NCBI RefSeq assembly: GCF_020711235.1
Contig: NZ_JAJFAV010000019.1
Span: forward strand, 1-64,000
DNA length: 64,000 bases
DNA from: Hymenobacter sp. 15J16-1T3B
GTDB taxonomy: Bacteria > Bacteroidota > Bacteroidia > Cytophagales > Hymenobacteraceae
Reading direction: 5' to 3'
A program made the position numbers and the translations under genes. Below are positions 42,820-51,896 of the stretch, piece by piece; the stretch's first letter is position 1; each line of letters starts with the position of its first letter. A model generated the notes under the pieces. That model was not told where the DNA came from, made no database searches, and saw only the letters and a program-made list of their open reading frames with translations.

Positions 42820-43584
42820 ATGCAATTCGCCGTCATCACCCCCACGCACAACCGGGCCGCCTTCCTGCCCGAAGCCGTGCAGAGCGTGCGCGCCAGCGTG
42901 CTGGCCCCGCTCGACGCCCAGTACCAGCACCTCATCCTCGACAACGCCTGCACCGACCACACGGCCGCCTTCCTCGCCGAAGCCAGCGGCTGGGACGGCC
43001 CGCCCATCCGCACCTGGCAGCACCGGGCGGCCGAGCGGCTGCTGCCCGGCCCGGCCCGCAACCAGCTCATCCGCGAAGCGCCCGCCGACGCTTGGCTCGT
43101 GCCCCTCGACGACGACGACCTGCTGCTGCAGCGCTGCCTTTACCACTACGGCGCCCAGATCGAGATCAACCCCGACCGGCAGTGGTTCGTGGCCGACTTC
43201 CTGCGCGTGGACGAGGAGCGCCGCTACCTGCCCGGCGAGGACTACTACGCCTGGCGCTTCGAGACGCCGGCCAAGATGCTGGAAGCCATCTTCAAAGCCG
43301 AGCACTTTATCCAGGGCAACGTGTGCTACAGCCGCCGCCTCTTCGACGAGGTGGGCGGCTACGACGAAGCGCTGCGCATGGCCGAGGACCTGGACCTCTA
43401 CGTGCGCTTTTTGCTGGCCGGGCACTTGCCCGTCATCTGCCCGCACCTGAGCCACCTGCACCGCTTCCACCGCGCCAACGTGAGCATCGGCGTGGACGCG
43501 GCCAAGCACGGCGCCGACCTGCAGGTGATTTACGACAAGTACGCCGCACAACTCAAGGAATTGGGCGTGGAGCGGCCGGGGTAA
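42820..43584 (+). CDS. Family 2 glycosyltransferase
   Basis: A 254-residue GT-A glycosyltransferase. The start reads FAVITPTHNRAAFLPEAVQSV; the metal-binding motif is PLDDDDLLL; a later GGYDEALRMAEDLDLYVRFLLAG carries the ED acceptor residues. It transfers a sugar from a nucleotide donor to an unknown acceptor, perhaps a surface glycan. The ATG at 42820 is correct; the in-frame upstream stretch belongs to the promoter region. Confidence 0.93.
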   Translation: MQFAVITPTHNRAAFLPEAVQSVRASVLAPLDAQYQHLILDNACTDHTAAFLAEASGWDGPPIRTWQHRAAERLLPGPARNQLIREAPADAWLVPLDDDDLLLQRCLYHYGAQIEINPDRQWFVADFLRVDEERRYLPGEDYYAWRFETPAKMLEAIFKAEHFIQGNVCYSRRLFDEVGGYDEALRMAEDLDLYVRFLLAGHLPVICPHLSHLHRFHRANVSIGVDAAKHGADLQVIYDKYAAQLKELGVERPG

Positions 43585-43649
43585 TTGAGGTGATAGGTAA
43601 CAGGTGACACGGGACAGGTTGGGCGTTCTGACCCGTCACGTGCCGTTTT

Positions 43650-44156
43650 TTACCAGAACTTCCACCAAGGCTTTAGGGGCGACTCTGGCTTGATCGGTGG
43701 AACAGTACTGACTATGTCCCAAAGCAAAACAGGCGGAGATATTTCTAGATTCTCAGGCTTGGAGCCCTCGCGTAGCAGCGCATTGACCGACTTAAACTCC
43801 GCGCTCCACATGGCCAACAGCATGTGCTCATCCTCGCGCCACTGACGTCGCTCGATTAGCTCCTCGGCCAGCCATTGAGCTGCTACAAAGACTGGCTCGA
43901 GTTCCAGCAGATAGCCCTCGTAGACATTTCCTCGGTCATCTACTATGCTGGAGGTGGTAGAAAGCACTATTGGCAATTGAGCCAAGACGGCACGACCAAA
44001 CGCTAGGGGAGCAAAAGCCACCACTTGTTGGGCTTGGACTAGATCAGTTCCTTGGTCCAATAGAAACTGCAAAACGGAGTTATCATCAGCGTTTGGAGCA
44101 GCAAAAGCTGGTATTGACAGGTTGACAAGAGCCTGAAGCTGCGCTATTCTTTCCAT
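43650..44156 (-). CDS. Hypothetical protein
   Basis: A 168-residue soluble protein, helical, with MERIAQLQALVNLSIPAFAAP at the start and an acidic/Trp-rich middle (EELIERRQWREDEHMLLAMWSAEF). It starts 10 bases after the stop of the amidohydrolase, so they are an operon. Base use is clearly more AT-rich than next door. No family recognised. Confidence 0.65.
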   Translation of the reverse strand: MERIAQLQALVNLSIPAFAAPNADDNSVLQFLLDQGTDLVQAQQVVAFAPLAFGRAVLAQLPIVLSTTSSIVDDRGNVYEGYLLELEPVFVAAQWLAEELIERRQWREDEHMLLAMWSAEFKSVNALLREGSKPENLEISPPVLLWDIVSTVPPIKPESPLKPWWKFW

Positions 44157-44166
44157 CAAGTTGAGC

Positions 44167-45450
44167 TTATAGTTCCCGCACTACCGCGCCCCCCTTCATC
44201 ACCCAGCGCACCTGCCGCAGAGCCTGCACATCCTGCGTCGGGTCGCCGGCTACGGCCACGAGGTCGGCGAGCAGGGCGGATTGCACTTGGCCGCGGTCCG
44301 GCAGGTGCAGCAGGCGGGCGTTGCCGCTGGTGGCTTGGCGCAGCACGTCCAGCGGAGTGAAGCCGTACTCGCGCACCAGCAATTCCAGTTCGCGCGCGTT
44401 GTCGCCGTGGGGAAATACGCCCACGTCGCCGCCGAGCACCAGGGCTACGTCGGCCCGGCGGGCGGCGGCCACGCTGGCTTTTTTCTGCGTGATGCGCTCG
44501 GGCTCGGGGCCCTGGCCCTTGCGCCAGCCGCGGTACTGCAAGATGGCGTCGCCGGCGGCCACGGTGGGGCAGAGGGCCACGCCGCGCTGCTTCATGAGCT
44601 TGAACACCTCCGCCGTGCCCTGGTCGCCGTGCTCGATGGTTTCGACGCCGGCCAGCGCGGCCCGGCGCATGCCCTCGGGCGTGGAGGCGTGGGCCACCAC
44701 CGGCCGGCCGAGGGAGCGGGCCGTGGCCACCAGCACGTTCAGCTCGTCCTGCGAGAAGGTGGCTACGGAGGGGCCGCCGGGTGTCAGGCGGTAATCGGCG
44801 TACACCTTCACCACGTCGGCGCCGCGGCTAACTTGCTCGCGCACGGCCCGCACGATTTCGTCGGGGCCGCTGACTTCCTGCGCGCCCTGCGGCACCGCCA
44901 CATCGACGGAAAGCTTGGGGCCGTAGCAACCGGTGGCCACCAAGGCGCGGGTGGCAATGAGCAGGCGCGGGCCGGGGATGATGCCCTGCTCGATGGCCTG
45001 CTTGAGGCCCACGTCGGCGTAATCCGCCCCTTCGGTGCCCAGGTCGCGGGCGGTGGTGAAGCCGGCCTGCAGGGTGCGCCGGGCGTGCTCGGTGGCCCGC
45101 GCCACCCGCAGCGCCTGCGACTCGCGCAGCACTTGGTCGTCCCAGCTGGTTTCGTTGTAGGGGTGCAGCAGCAGGTGGCTATGACCCTCGATCAGGCCGG
45201 GTAGCAAGGTCAGGCCCGGCAGCGGCACTGCCCGGGCGCCAGCCGGCGCCTTCACCTGGGCGGCCGGGCCCGCGGCTTTGATCAGGCTGCCCTCCACGAG
45301 CACGACCCAACCGGGGTGCAGCGTCTGGCCGTCGAACACGGCGGCGGGCTGGAGCAGGAGCGGGGCGGGCGGCGCCGACTGGGCTAGGCAGCGCCCGCCG
45401 AGTACGCACAAAGCGGCCAGCAGGCAGCGGCGAAAGAGGCGTTGGGTCAT
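44167..45450 (-). CDS. Exported amidohydrolase (imidazolonepropionase-like)
   Basis: A 427-residue metal-dependent hydrolase with a signal peptide (MTQRLFRRCLLAALCVLGG). Metal sites: EGHSHLLLHP (first His pair), VVAHAST and IEHGDQGT (later His), and GGDVGVFPHGDNARELELL, which supplies the Asp. The fold is a TIM barrel; members split C-N bonds in cyclic ureides or dipeptides (prolidase-like ones in Cytophagales). Its export suggests a periplasmic or surface role in peptide or heterocycle breakdown. Confidence 0.9.
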   Translation of the reverse strand: MTQRLFRRCLLAALCVLGGRCLAQSAPPAPLLLQPAAVFDGQTLHPGWVVLVEGSLIKAAGPAAQVKAPAGARAVPLPGLTLLPGLIEGHSHLLLHPYNETSWDDQVLRESQALRVARATEHARRTLQAGFTTARDLGTEGADYADVGLKQAIEQGIIPGPRLLIATRALVATGCYGPKLSVDVAVPQGAQEVSGPDEIVRAVREQVSRGADVVKVYADYRLTPGGPSVATFSQDELNVLVATARSLGRPVVAHASTPEGMRRAALAGVETIEHGDQGTAEVFKLMKQRGVALCPTVAAGDAILQYRGWRKGQGPEPERITQKKASVAAARRADVALVLGGDVGVFPHGDNARELELLVREYGFTPLDVLRQATSGNARLLHLPDRGQVQSALLADLVAVAGDPTQDVQALRQVRWVMKGGAVVREL

Positions 45451-45677
45451 GGCCGCAAGCTACGGCCCGTGGGCAGTATCCCCAAAGAACCTCCGGCGGC
45501 GCCTACGCGGCCGCTGAAAGGGCCAAGCGCGCCGGGCCGCGGCAAAACGGCTTTGTATAAAGGACGCAAGGAGGCCGCCGGCTTGTTTGTGCTAACAATG
45601 TTATTTATTGATTTTTAAAGATAAATATTATAAATATATTCATGGTATAACTCTTTTTGGCGCCAACATAAGGTCGT

Positions 45678-47084
45678 ATGAGAGGGATAACGGCATGGGT
45701 GATGGTGGTGGGCAGTTGGCTGGTAGCCGGGGAGGCTAGGGCGCAGCGCTTTGCCTGCATCGGCGACTTCGGCATGGCCGGGCAGCCCGAGCGCGACGTG
45801 GCCGCGCTGGTAGCAAGCTGGAACCCCGATTTCGTCATCACCGTGGGCGACAACAATTACGAGTACGGCGAGGCCGCGACCATCGACCAGAACATCGGGC
45901 AGTACTACCACCACTACATGTACCCCTACGCCGGCAGCTACGGGGCGGCTTCGCCGGGGGCAGAAAACCGGTTCTTTCCCTCCCTGGGCAACCACGACTG
46001 GGAAACCGGCACCGCCCAGGGCTACCTAAACTTCTTCACCCTGCCCGGCAACGAGCGGTACTACGAGTTTGCGCGCGGCAACGTGCGCTTCTTCGCCATC
46101 GACAGCGACGCGCACGAGCCCGACGGCACCGCGAGTACCTCGGCGCAGGCGCAGTGGCTGCGGCAACGGCTGGCGGCGGCCACCGAACCCTGGAAAGTGG
46201 TGTACTTCCACCACGCGCCCTACTCCTCGGGTGTCTACGGCGACATTCAGGGCATGCAGTGGCCCTTCAAGGCCTGGGGCGCCTCCCTGGTAATGGCCGG
46301 CCACAACCACCACTACGAGCGGCTGACGGTGGACGGGCTGACCTACATCGTCAACGGCCTGGGCGGGCGCAGCCTGTACGGCGTCGGGCAGCCCGGGCCC
46401 TACACCCAGGCCCTGTACGCGGCCGATTACGGCGCGATGCTGCTCAACGCTTCCGCCAATTCGCTTTCCATGCAGTTTTACACCCGCACCGGGCAGCTGA
46501 TCGACGCCTACACGCTGCTGCGCACCAGCACCCCGCTGCCCGTGACGCTGACGGCACTACAGGCCCGGCGCGAGGGCGCGGCCGTGCAACTTAGCTGGAC
46601 TACCGCCCAGGAACTGCGTTGCCGGGGATTCGGCGTGGAAGTGTCGGCCGATGGGCTGCAGTACCGGGAAATCGGTTTCGTGGCCGGCGCGGGCAGCAGC
46701 AGCGCGCCCCGGCACTACGCGTTTACCGACGCTGCGACGTCCCCGCCGGGGCTGCGCTATTACCGCCTGCGCCAGGACGACGAGCAGGGGCTATCCACGT
46801 ATTTCGGACCGGTGCCGGTGCCCGTCGAGGCCGGCCCGGCCTCGCTGAGTACCTACCCGAACCCGTTCGGGCCGGCGCTTACGGTGGACGTGACGCTGCC
46901 CGCGGCCGCTCCGGTCGTGCTCACCCTCACCGACGACCAGGGGCGGGTGGTGTGGCAAGCGGAGCAGGCGGGGCAGGCCGGGCTGAACCATCTGGTGGTG
47001 ACGCCGCCGCTGCCGCCGGGGCTGTACCAGGCCTCGGCGCGCGTGGGCGCGCGGCGGCTGCAGCAGCGGCTGGTGAAGCTGTAG
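45678..47084 (+). CDS. Secreted metallophosphoesterase with T9SS sorting domain
   Basis: A 468-residue exported phosphoesterase. The catalytic set is complete: IGDFGMAG (Asp), GDNNYEYG, GNHDWE, HHAPY and GHNHHYE. The C-terminus (about 385-468) is a type A T9SS domain: YPNPFGPALTVDVTLP, LTDDQGRVVWQ and a final LQQRLVKL. It is exported through the T9SS and may release phosphate from organic phosphate outside the cell. The AT-rich run of 45595-45660 should hold the promoter; no good -7 box was seen. Confidence 0.9.
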   Translation: MRGITAWVMVVGSWLVAGEARAQRFACIGDFGMAGQPERDVAALVASWNPDFVITVGDNNYEYGEAATIDQNIGQYYHHYMYPYAGSYGAASPGAENRFFPSLGNHDWETGTAQGYLNFFTLPGNERYYEFARGNVRFFAIDSDAHEPDGTASTSAQAQWLRQRLAAATEPWKVVYFHHAPYSSGVYGDIQGMQWPFKAWGASLVMAGHNHHYERLTVDGLTYIVNGLGGRSLYGVGQPGPYTQALYAADYGAMLLNASANSLSMQFYTRTGQLIDAYTLLRTSTPLPVTLTALQARREGAAVQLSWTTAQELRCRGFGVEVSADGLQYREIGFVAGAGSSSAPRHYAFTDAATSPPGLRYYRLRQDDEQGLSTYFGPVPVPVEAGPASLSTYPNPFGPALTVDVTLPAAAPVVLTLTDDQGRVVWQAEQAGQAGLNHLVVTPPLPPGLYQASARVGARRLQQRLVKL

Positions 47085-47155
47085 CCGCGGGCCCGCTGTG
47101 GGGCCGCGCCAACGGCAACGGCTGGTTGGGCAACAGAACGGCCCGATAACAACAT

Positions 47156-47192
47156 AAAAACCCGGACCTGCACGGGGCAAGTTCCGGGTTTT
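47156..47192. terminator. Intrinsic terminator, both directions
   Basis: Stem AAAACCCGGA/TCCGGGTTTT (47157-47166 and 47183-47192) between the phosphoesterase stop and the S46 peptidase stop; T4 and A5 flanks make it usable from either side. Confidence 0.75.
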
Positions 47193-47212
47193 GGGCAGGT
47201 GGGCAAAAAGGC

Positions 47213-49501
47213 TTAGCGGGCGGCCGCGGCCTTCTCGCGCTTCACTTTTACTTTGGTTTTCTTGGCCTTCTTGTCGTCGGAGCCGCTGGCTTCCGTGGGC
47301 GCCGAGCCGGGGCCGTTCACCAGCTTCATTTCGCGCACCAGGTGGGTGGCGCCGGCGTATTTATCGACCACGAAGAGCATGTAGCGCACGTCCAGCGTGA
47401 TGTTGCGCACCCGGTCCGGGTCGTACATCAAATCCGACATGGTGCCCTCCCAGTTGCGGTCGAAGTTGGTGCCGATCAGCTCCCCGCGGCCGTTGATGAC
47501 CGGGGAGCCGGAGTTGCCGCCGGTGGTGTGGTTGGTGGCCGTAAACGCCACCGGCACCGTGCCGTTGACGGCGTAAGGGCCGTAGTCTTTCTTCTCGTAG
47601 AGCTCCACCAGGCGGGCCGGAATTTCAAAATCCGAGTTGGTCGGGTCGGCCTTCTGCATGATGCCGTCCAAGGTGGTGTAGTAGTCGTACTGCACGCCGT
47701 CGGCGGGCTGGTAGCCGGCCACCTGCCCGTAGGCCACGCGCAGGGTGGAGTTGGCGTCGGGGTAGAACTTGCGCTGGGGTTGCTGCTGGCGCAGGCCGGC
47801 AATATAGGTGCGCTGCAGCAGGGTAATCTGGTCCTGGGCCTGGGTGTAGGTCGGCAGCACCTTCTGGCGGTAGGTGGCCACGATGGGCGCAATCAGCTGA
47901 TACGCTGGATCATTCAGAATACCGCTGATGTTGCCCTTGGCCACCTCGTCGAGCACTTTCTGGGCGCTTTCCTCCGAGGTCAGGCGGCTGCGCGCATACA
48001 AATCAGCCACGTAGCGCTGCCAGGCCTCGGGCGTGGTGTTTTTCTGGCGCAGCGCCTTCACGTTGTCGGGCAGCAGCTCGGCGGGCGTGCCCTCGGCGTA
48101 GAGCGGCAGCAGGGCGGCGGCCACCTTCTGGTCGGTGGCGATGTTGATGTTGCGGAAGGTGCCGGTGGTGCCCTTGCGGGTTTTTTCCAGCGCCGCGTTG
48201 ATTTCGCTCTGCGGGGCCTTGGCCTGCACCAAATCCACGTACTGCTGTAGGGCGTTGGCGTAGCCCAGCAGCTCGATGCCCAGGGCGGCTTCGGTCACGT
48301 AGTCGCGGGCCTGCACGTAGGGGCGCACCGTGCGGTATTGTTGCTCCAGCTGGGTCAGGATCTGCCCGTAGGCGGCTTGCCGGGCGCCATCACCGGCTTG
48401 CACCCACTGGCGGAACTGCTGCTCCTGCTGCTGCTTGCGGCGCACCGCGTCGAGGCGCTTGAGGCCGCGCATTTCGCCAATCCATTTCTTCCAGTAGTTG
48501 GCCAGCGAGGCGTACTTGGCCGCGTACTGAATGCGCACCTTGTCGGAGGCCTTCATGTCCGCGTCGAGGATGCGCAGCTTGGTGTCGCGGATTTTTACCT
48601 TGGCCGGGTCCGACACCGAGTAGGTTTCGTCGACGCCCCAGCTGGTGAGATATTCGGTGGTGCGGCCGGGAAAGCCGAACACCAGCGTAAAGTCGCCGGG
48701 CTTGACGCCGCCGAGCGAAATCGGCAGGGAGTGGCGCGGCACGAAGGGCTTGTTGTCCTTGGAGTAGGGGGCAGGCTTGTTGTCGGGCCCGGCGTAGATG
48801 CGGAACATCGAAAAGTCACCGGTGTGGCGGGGCCACATCCAGTTGTCGGTGTCGCCGCCGAACTTGCCGATGCTGCTCGGCGGGGCGCCCACCAGGCGCA
48901 CGTCCTCGAACACTTCCGTCACGAAGAGGTAGTACTCGCCGCCGTTGAACATGGGCCTTACAAACGCCTTGTAGTGCGTGCCGGCCACGGCCTTCTGGGC
49001 CACTTCGGCCGAGCGCTGCTGCACGATTCGCTCCCGGTCGGCTTCGGCAATGCCGGCCGGAATGCCCTGCAGCACCGGCGCCGTGACGTCCTCCATGCGC
49101 ACGATGAAGGTGGCCGTCAACCCCGGGTTGGGCAGCTCCTGCTCGCGCGTCATGGCCCAGTAGCCCTTCGTGAGGTAGTCGTTTTCCACCGACGAGTGCT
49201 GCTGAATCTGCCCGTAGCCGCAGTGGTGGTTGGTGAGCAGCAGGCCCTCGTTGCTGATGATTTCGCCGGTGCAGCCGCCGCCAAATTGCACGATGGCGTC
49301 CTTGAGCGAGCCGCGGTTGACGGAGTAAATGTCCTCGGCCGAGAGCTTGAGGCCTTTCTGCTGCATGTCGGCTTCGTTGAGCTGCTTGAGCAGCAGCGGC
49401 AGCCACATGCCTTCGTCGGCGCGGGCGGCGGCGGGCAGCACCAAGGCCAGCAGCAGGGCCCAGGTGCGCGCGGCGCGGCGGGAGAAAAGGGAGGTGAGCA
49501 A
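47213..49501 (-). CDS. dpp11: S46 dipeptidyl-peptidase, DPP11 type by specificity residue
   Basis: A 762-residue exported exopeptidase. The TTG at 49501 is taken as start because the -7 box (49528-49535) lies after the longer TTG at 49543; a good signal peptide (ALLLALVLPAAARA) follows. Catalytic triad: His93 in TNHHCGY, Asp229 in HTGDFS, Ser664 in GGNSGSP. Residue +18 from the serine is Arg682, the Arg673 of P. gingivalis DPP11, where DPP7 has Gly; this predicts release of dipeptides after Asp/Glu. The Lys-rich tail of about 20 residues is unusual. Confidence 0.9.
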   Translation of the reverse strand: MLTSLFSRRAARTWALLLALVLPAAARADEGMWLPLLLKQLNEADMQQKGLKLSAEDIYSVNRGSLKDAIVQFGGGCTGEIISNEGLLLTNHHCGYGQIQQHSSVENDYLTKGYWAMTREQELPNPGLTATFIVRMEDVTAPVLQGIPAGIAEADRERIVQQRSAEVAQKAVAGTHYKAFVRPMFNGGEYYLFVTEVFEDVRLVGAPPSSIGKFGGDTDNWMWPRHTGDFSMFRIYAGPDNKPAPYSKDNKPFVPRHSLPISLGGVKPGDFTLVFGFPGRTTEYLTSWGVDETYSVSDPAKVKIRDTKLRILDADMKASDKVRIQYAAKYASLANYWKKWIGEMRGLKRLDAVRRKQQQEQQFRQWVQAGDGARQAAYGQILTQLEQQYRTVRPYVQARDYVTEAALGIELLGYANALQQYVDLVQAKAPQSEINAALEKTRKGTTGTFRNINIATDQKVAAALLPLYAEGTPAELLPDNVKALRQKNTTPEAWQRYVADLYARSRLTSEESAQKVLDEVAKGNISGILNDPAYQLIAPIVATYRQKVLPTYTQAQDQITLLQRTYIAGLRQQQPQRKFYPDANSTLRVAYGQVAGYQPADGVQYDYYTTLDGIMQKADPTNSDFEIPARLVELYEKKDYGPYAVNGTVPVAFTATNHTTGGNSGSPVINGRGELIGTNFDRNWEGTMSDLMYDPDRVRNITLDVRYMLFVVDKYAGATHLVREMKLVNGPGSAPTEASGSDDKKAKKTKVKVKREKAAAAR

Positions 49502-49527
49502 GAGCGTGTGTTTGGGGATGGTTGCGG

Positions 49528-49535
49528 CAAAATTA
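49528..49535 (-). promoter_or_regulatory. -7 box of the S46 peptidase gene
   Basis: Minus-strand TAATTTTG, a full match. It lies 26 bases upstream of the TTG at 49501 and so fixes that codon as the likelier start. Confidence 0.6.
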
Positions 49536-49632
49536 CGCCGCAAACCCGACTCGCTTCACCCCAGCCTCAGATTCTGCCGTTAACTTTAGTGGTTCGTGCG
49601 CCAGTACAGGCGCCGAGGCCGCCGCTCGTTTA

Positions 49633-50457
49633 ATGCCGTTCACCTTTAGCCATCCTGCCGCGGCCGTGCCGCTGGCCCGCCCTTTGCGCCTGCCCATGTC
49701 GGCGCTGTGGGTGGGCAGCCTAAGCCCGGACTTCATCTATTTCCTGCAGCTGCAGGCCGAAGGCGAGTTTGGGCACTCGTTCTGGGGGCTGTTTTTTTCG
49801 TGCCTGCCCCTGAGCCTGCTGGTGCTCTGGCTGTGGCACGCCGTGGTAAAAGGGCCGGCGGTGGCTTTGTTGCCTGCCTGGGCCGGCCGCCGGGCCGCGG
49901 CTGCCGCGGCCGAGCCGTTTGCCTTTGGCCCCGGCCGGCGCCTGGGGCAGCTCGCCGCGGCCATTCTCGTTGGGGCCGCCACGCACGATGTGTGGGACGC
50001 CTTCACCCACACCGACGGCTGGGTGGCCGAGCACTGGCCGCTGTTGCTGCGCGAGGTGCCCTTTCCGTACTTCGAGCACATGCCCATCTGCAAGCTGCTG
50101 CAGCTCATCAGCACGGGCATCGGGGCGCTGATGCTGGCCTGGTGGGCGTGGCGGTGGCTGCAGCGCCAGCCGGTGGGCGTGGCCCCGGTCCTGCGCCACC
50201 GCCTGCTCTGGACGGCCGGGCTGCTGCTGGGCGCGGCGGCGCTGGGCGTGGCCTACAATGCCCGGCACCTGCCGCCGCTGACGTCCTACGCCGCCGTGCG
50301 CTGGGTTATTGTGCAGAGCATCGTGGCCAGTTGCTCGTTTCTGTGGCTGGGGCTGCTGGGCTTCGGGCTGTGGTACCGGCAGCACGCAAAAAAAGCCGGC
50401 CCCGCAGAGCCGGCTTCGCGGCCGGTGAAACAGCCGGAACCCTCGTTTTACGAGTGA
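49633..50457 (+). CDS. DUF4184 family membrane protein
   Basis: A 274-residue protein of six or so membrane helices. The family opening is MPFTFSHPAAAVPLARPL; then LWVGSLSPDFIYFLQL, GHSFWGLFFSCLPLSL and the short metal-like stretch ATHDVWDAFTHTDGWV. DUF4184 is also linked to phospholipase C-like metal-dependent hydrolases of the membrane (YdjM/LrgB-like description), but no function is proven. The start is the ATG at 49633; TAACTTTA at 49581-49588 is a plausible -7 box. Confidence 0.85.
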   Translation: MPFTFSHPAAAVPLARPLRLPMSALWVGSLSPDFIYFLQLQAEGEFGHSFWGLFFSCLPLSLLVLWLWHAVVKGPAVALLPAWAGRRAAAAAAEPFAFGPGRRLGQLAAAILVGAATHDVWDAFTHTDGWVAEHWPLLLREVPFPYFEHMPICKLLQLISTGIGALMLAWWAWRWLQRQPVGVAPVLRHRLLWTAGLLLGAAALGVAYNARHLPPLTSYAAVRWVIVQSIVASCSFLWLGLLGFGLWYRQHAKKAGPAEPASRPVKQPEPSFYE

Positions 50458-50960
50458 CCCATTTCGGCTATGGCCACCGCGTTGGCGGCCGAGGACGCGG
50501 AAGCCGTGGGCGCTAATGCCGTGGTCGGGGCATCGGCCGCGGCCGAGCTGGTTTCCCACTCGCGGAAGCGGCGGATTTCGTCCTGGAACTTGCCGATAAA
50601 CCAGCTCACCAGGCTGAGGTCGTCCAGAAAGCCGAGCACCGGAATGAAATCGGGCACTAGGTCGATGGGCGAAAGAACGTAGAGCAGCACGCCCAGGCCC
50701 GAAACAATGGTGCTGGTTTGCACCTCGCGGTACGAGCCGTTGACGTAAGCGCGCACCAGGCGCACCACGGTCAGGGCCGCGTCGAAGAGTTGCTTGAACT
50801 TGTTGTCCTTGCTCTCCTCGCTGGCCAGCTTGTCGGCCACTTCGTTGAGCACGAGCACCGCTTTGAAAGGCTTGCCGAGCAGCTTGCCGGCCCGGGAGGT
50901 GAAGACGTTGAAGAGCGCGTTTTTGGAAATCTGGAGGCCGCGTTCGGTCAGGGTTGCCAT
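50448..50960 (-). CDS. YkvA-like DUF1232 membrane protein
   Basis: A 170-residue protein. DUF1232 is clear: VLLYVLSPIDLVPDFIPVLG, followed by FLDDLSLVSWFIGKF. A short hydrophobic segment before it and a disordered Ala/Ser/Thr tail flank it. Function unknown; family members are tied to membrane stress. The last ten bases overlap the end of the convergent DUF4184 gene. Confidence 0.85.
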   Translation of the reverse strand: MATLTERGLQISKNALFNVFTSRAGKLLGKPFKAVLVLNEVADKLASEESKDNKFKQLFDAALTVVRLVRAYVNGSYREVQTSTIVSGLGVLLYVLSPIDLVPDFIPVLGFLDDLSLVSWFIGKFQDEIRRFREWETSSAAADAPTTALAPTASASSAANAVAIAEMGHS

Positions 50961-51085
50961 TGCGTGGGGAAAGGAGGGTGGTGGGCCGTGTACGCGCCGG
51001 GCCGCCGCGCCGTTGTGCCCGGCGGCGCTGGCAACTGTGGGGCGTAGTGGCTACGTTGCGGGCCCGGCCCCGTTTTCCCTCGCCC

Positions 51086-51766
51086 ATGCACCTGCTCACC
51101 CTGCACCTGCTTGCCCCCGATTTGCCCGCGCTGCACCGCTTCTACGCCGAGGTGCTGGGGCTACCCACCCACGCCACGGCCGCCGGGCTACGCGTGCAGC
51201 TAGGGTATTCCGAGCTGATTTTTCGGCCCGCCGCGCTAGGCACGGCCCCGTTTTACCACTTCGCCCTACACGTGCCGCACAACCAGCTCGACGCGGCCTA
51301 CGCCTGGTTTGCCGCCCGCACCCCGCTGCTGCCGTTCACCGACGGCCAGCCCATTGCCGAGTTTCCCAACTGGCAGGCCCGCGCGTTTTACTTCCTCGAT
51401 CCGGCCGGCAACATCCTCGAATGCATTGCCCGCCAGCCCCTGCCCAACGCGTCGCCGCGGCCCTTCGCGGCCGCCAGCCTGCTGGGCCTGAGCGAGGTCG
51501 GGGTGGTTACGCCCGCAGTGCTGCCCACCGCCGAGGCCCTGACGGCCGCCCACGGCATTCCCGCGTTTCACCGCGGCCCGCGCTTGCCCAACTTTGCCGC
51601 CCTCGGCGACGACGAAGGCCTGCTCATCCTCACCGAAACCCAACGCGGCTGGCTGCCCACCGGCCGCCCCGCCGAGCCTCATTGGCTGCGCCTCGAAGGC
51701 GAGCAAGCCGGCCGCCCGTTCGTGCTCGAAGCCAACGAGCACACCGGCGCCGACTCCCGTGCGTGA
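51086..51766 (+). CDS. VOC/glyoxalase-superfamily protein
   Basis: A 226-residue vicinal-oxygen-chelate protein. It opens MHLLTLHLLAPDLPALHRFYAEVLG, and the first module ends ARAFYFLDPAGNILECIAR, with Glu in the usual metal site. A second, weaker module follows (GLSEVGVVTPAVL to GLLILTETQRGW). A dioxygenase, lyase or binding role is possible; no substrate is suggested. It is a single gene with an own terminator. Confidence 0.8.
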   Translation: MHLLTLHLLAPDLPALHRFYAEVLGLPTHATAAGLRVQLGYSELIFRPAALGTAPFYHFALHVPHNQLDAAYAWFAARTPLLPFTDGQPIAEFPNWQARAFYFLDPAGNILECIARQPLPNASPRPFAAASLLGLSEVGVVTPAVLPTAEALTAAHGIPAFHRGPRLPNFAALGDDEGLLILTETQRGWLPTGRPAEPHWLRLEGEQAGRPFVLEANEHTGADSRA

Positions 51767-51839
51767 AGCCCCTTCGGGTACGCTTACCCGTTTTGCCAAC
51801 CGTTCAGGCCCGCTAACACCCGCGGACCCGATACCAACA

Positions 51840-51872
51840 AAAAGCCCCGCTCCGGATCGGAGCGGGGCTTTT
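51840..51872 (+). terminator. Intrinsic terminator
   Basis: Stem AAAAGCCCCGCTCCG (51840-51854) and its perfect mirror (51858-51872) with loop GAT. It lies between the VOC stop and the convergent T9SS nuclease stop and works on both strands. Confidence 0.85.
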
Positions 51873-51896
51873 GCGTAGCCGGGAGGCAGCGGAAGC

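Noticed and set aside
43585-43649. A tandem repeat after the glycosyltransferase (ggtaacaggtgacacgggac)
   Set aside because: Too short and too irregular to count as a repeat array.
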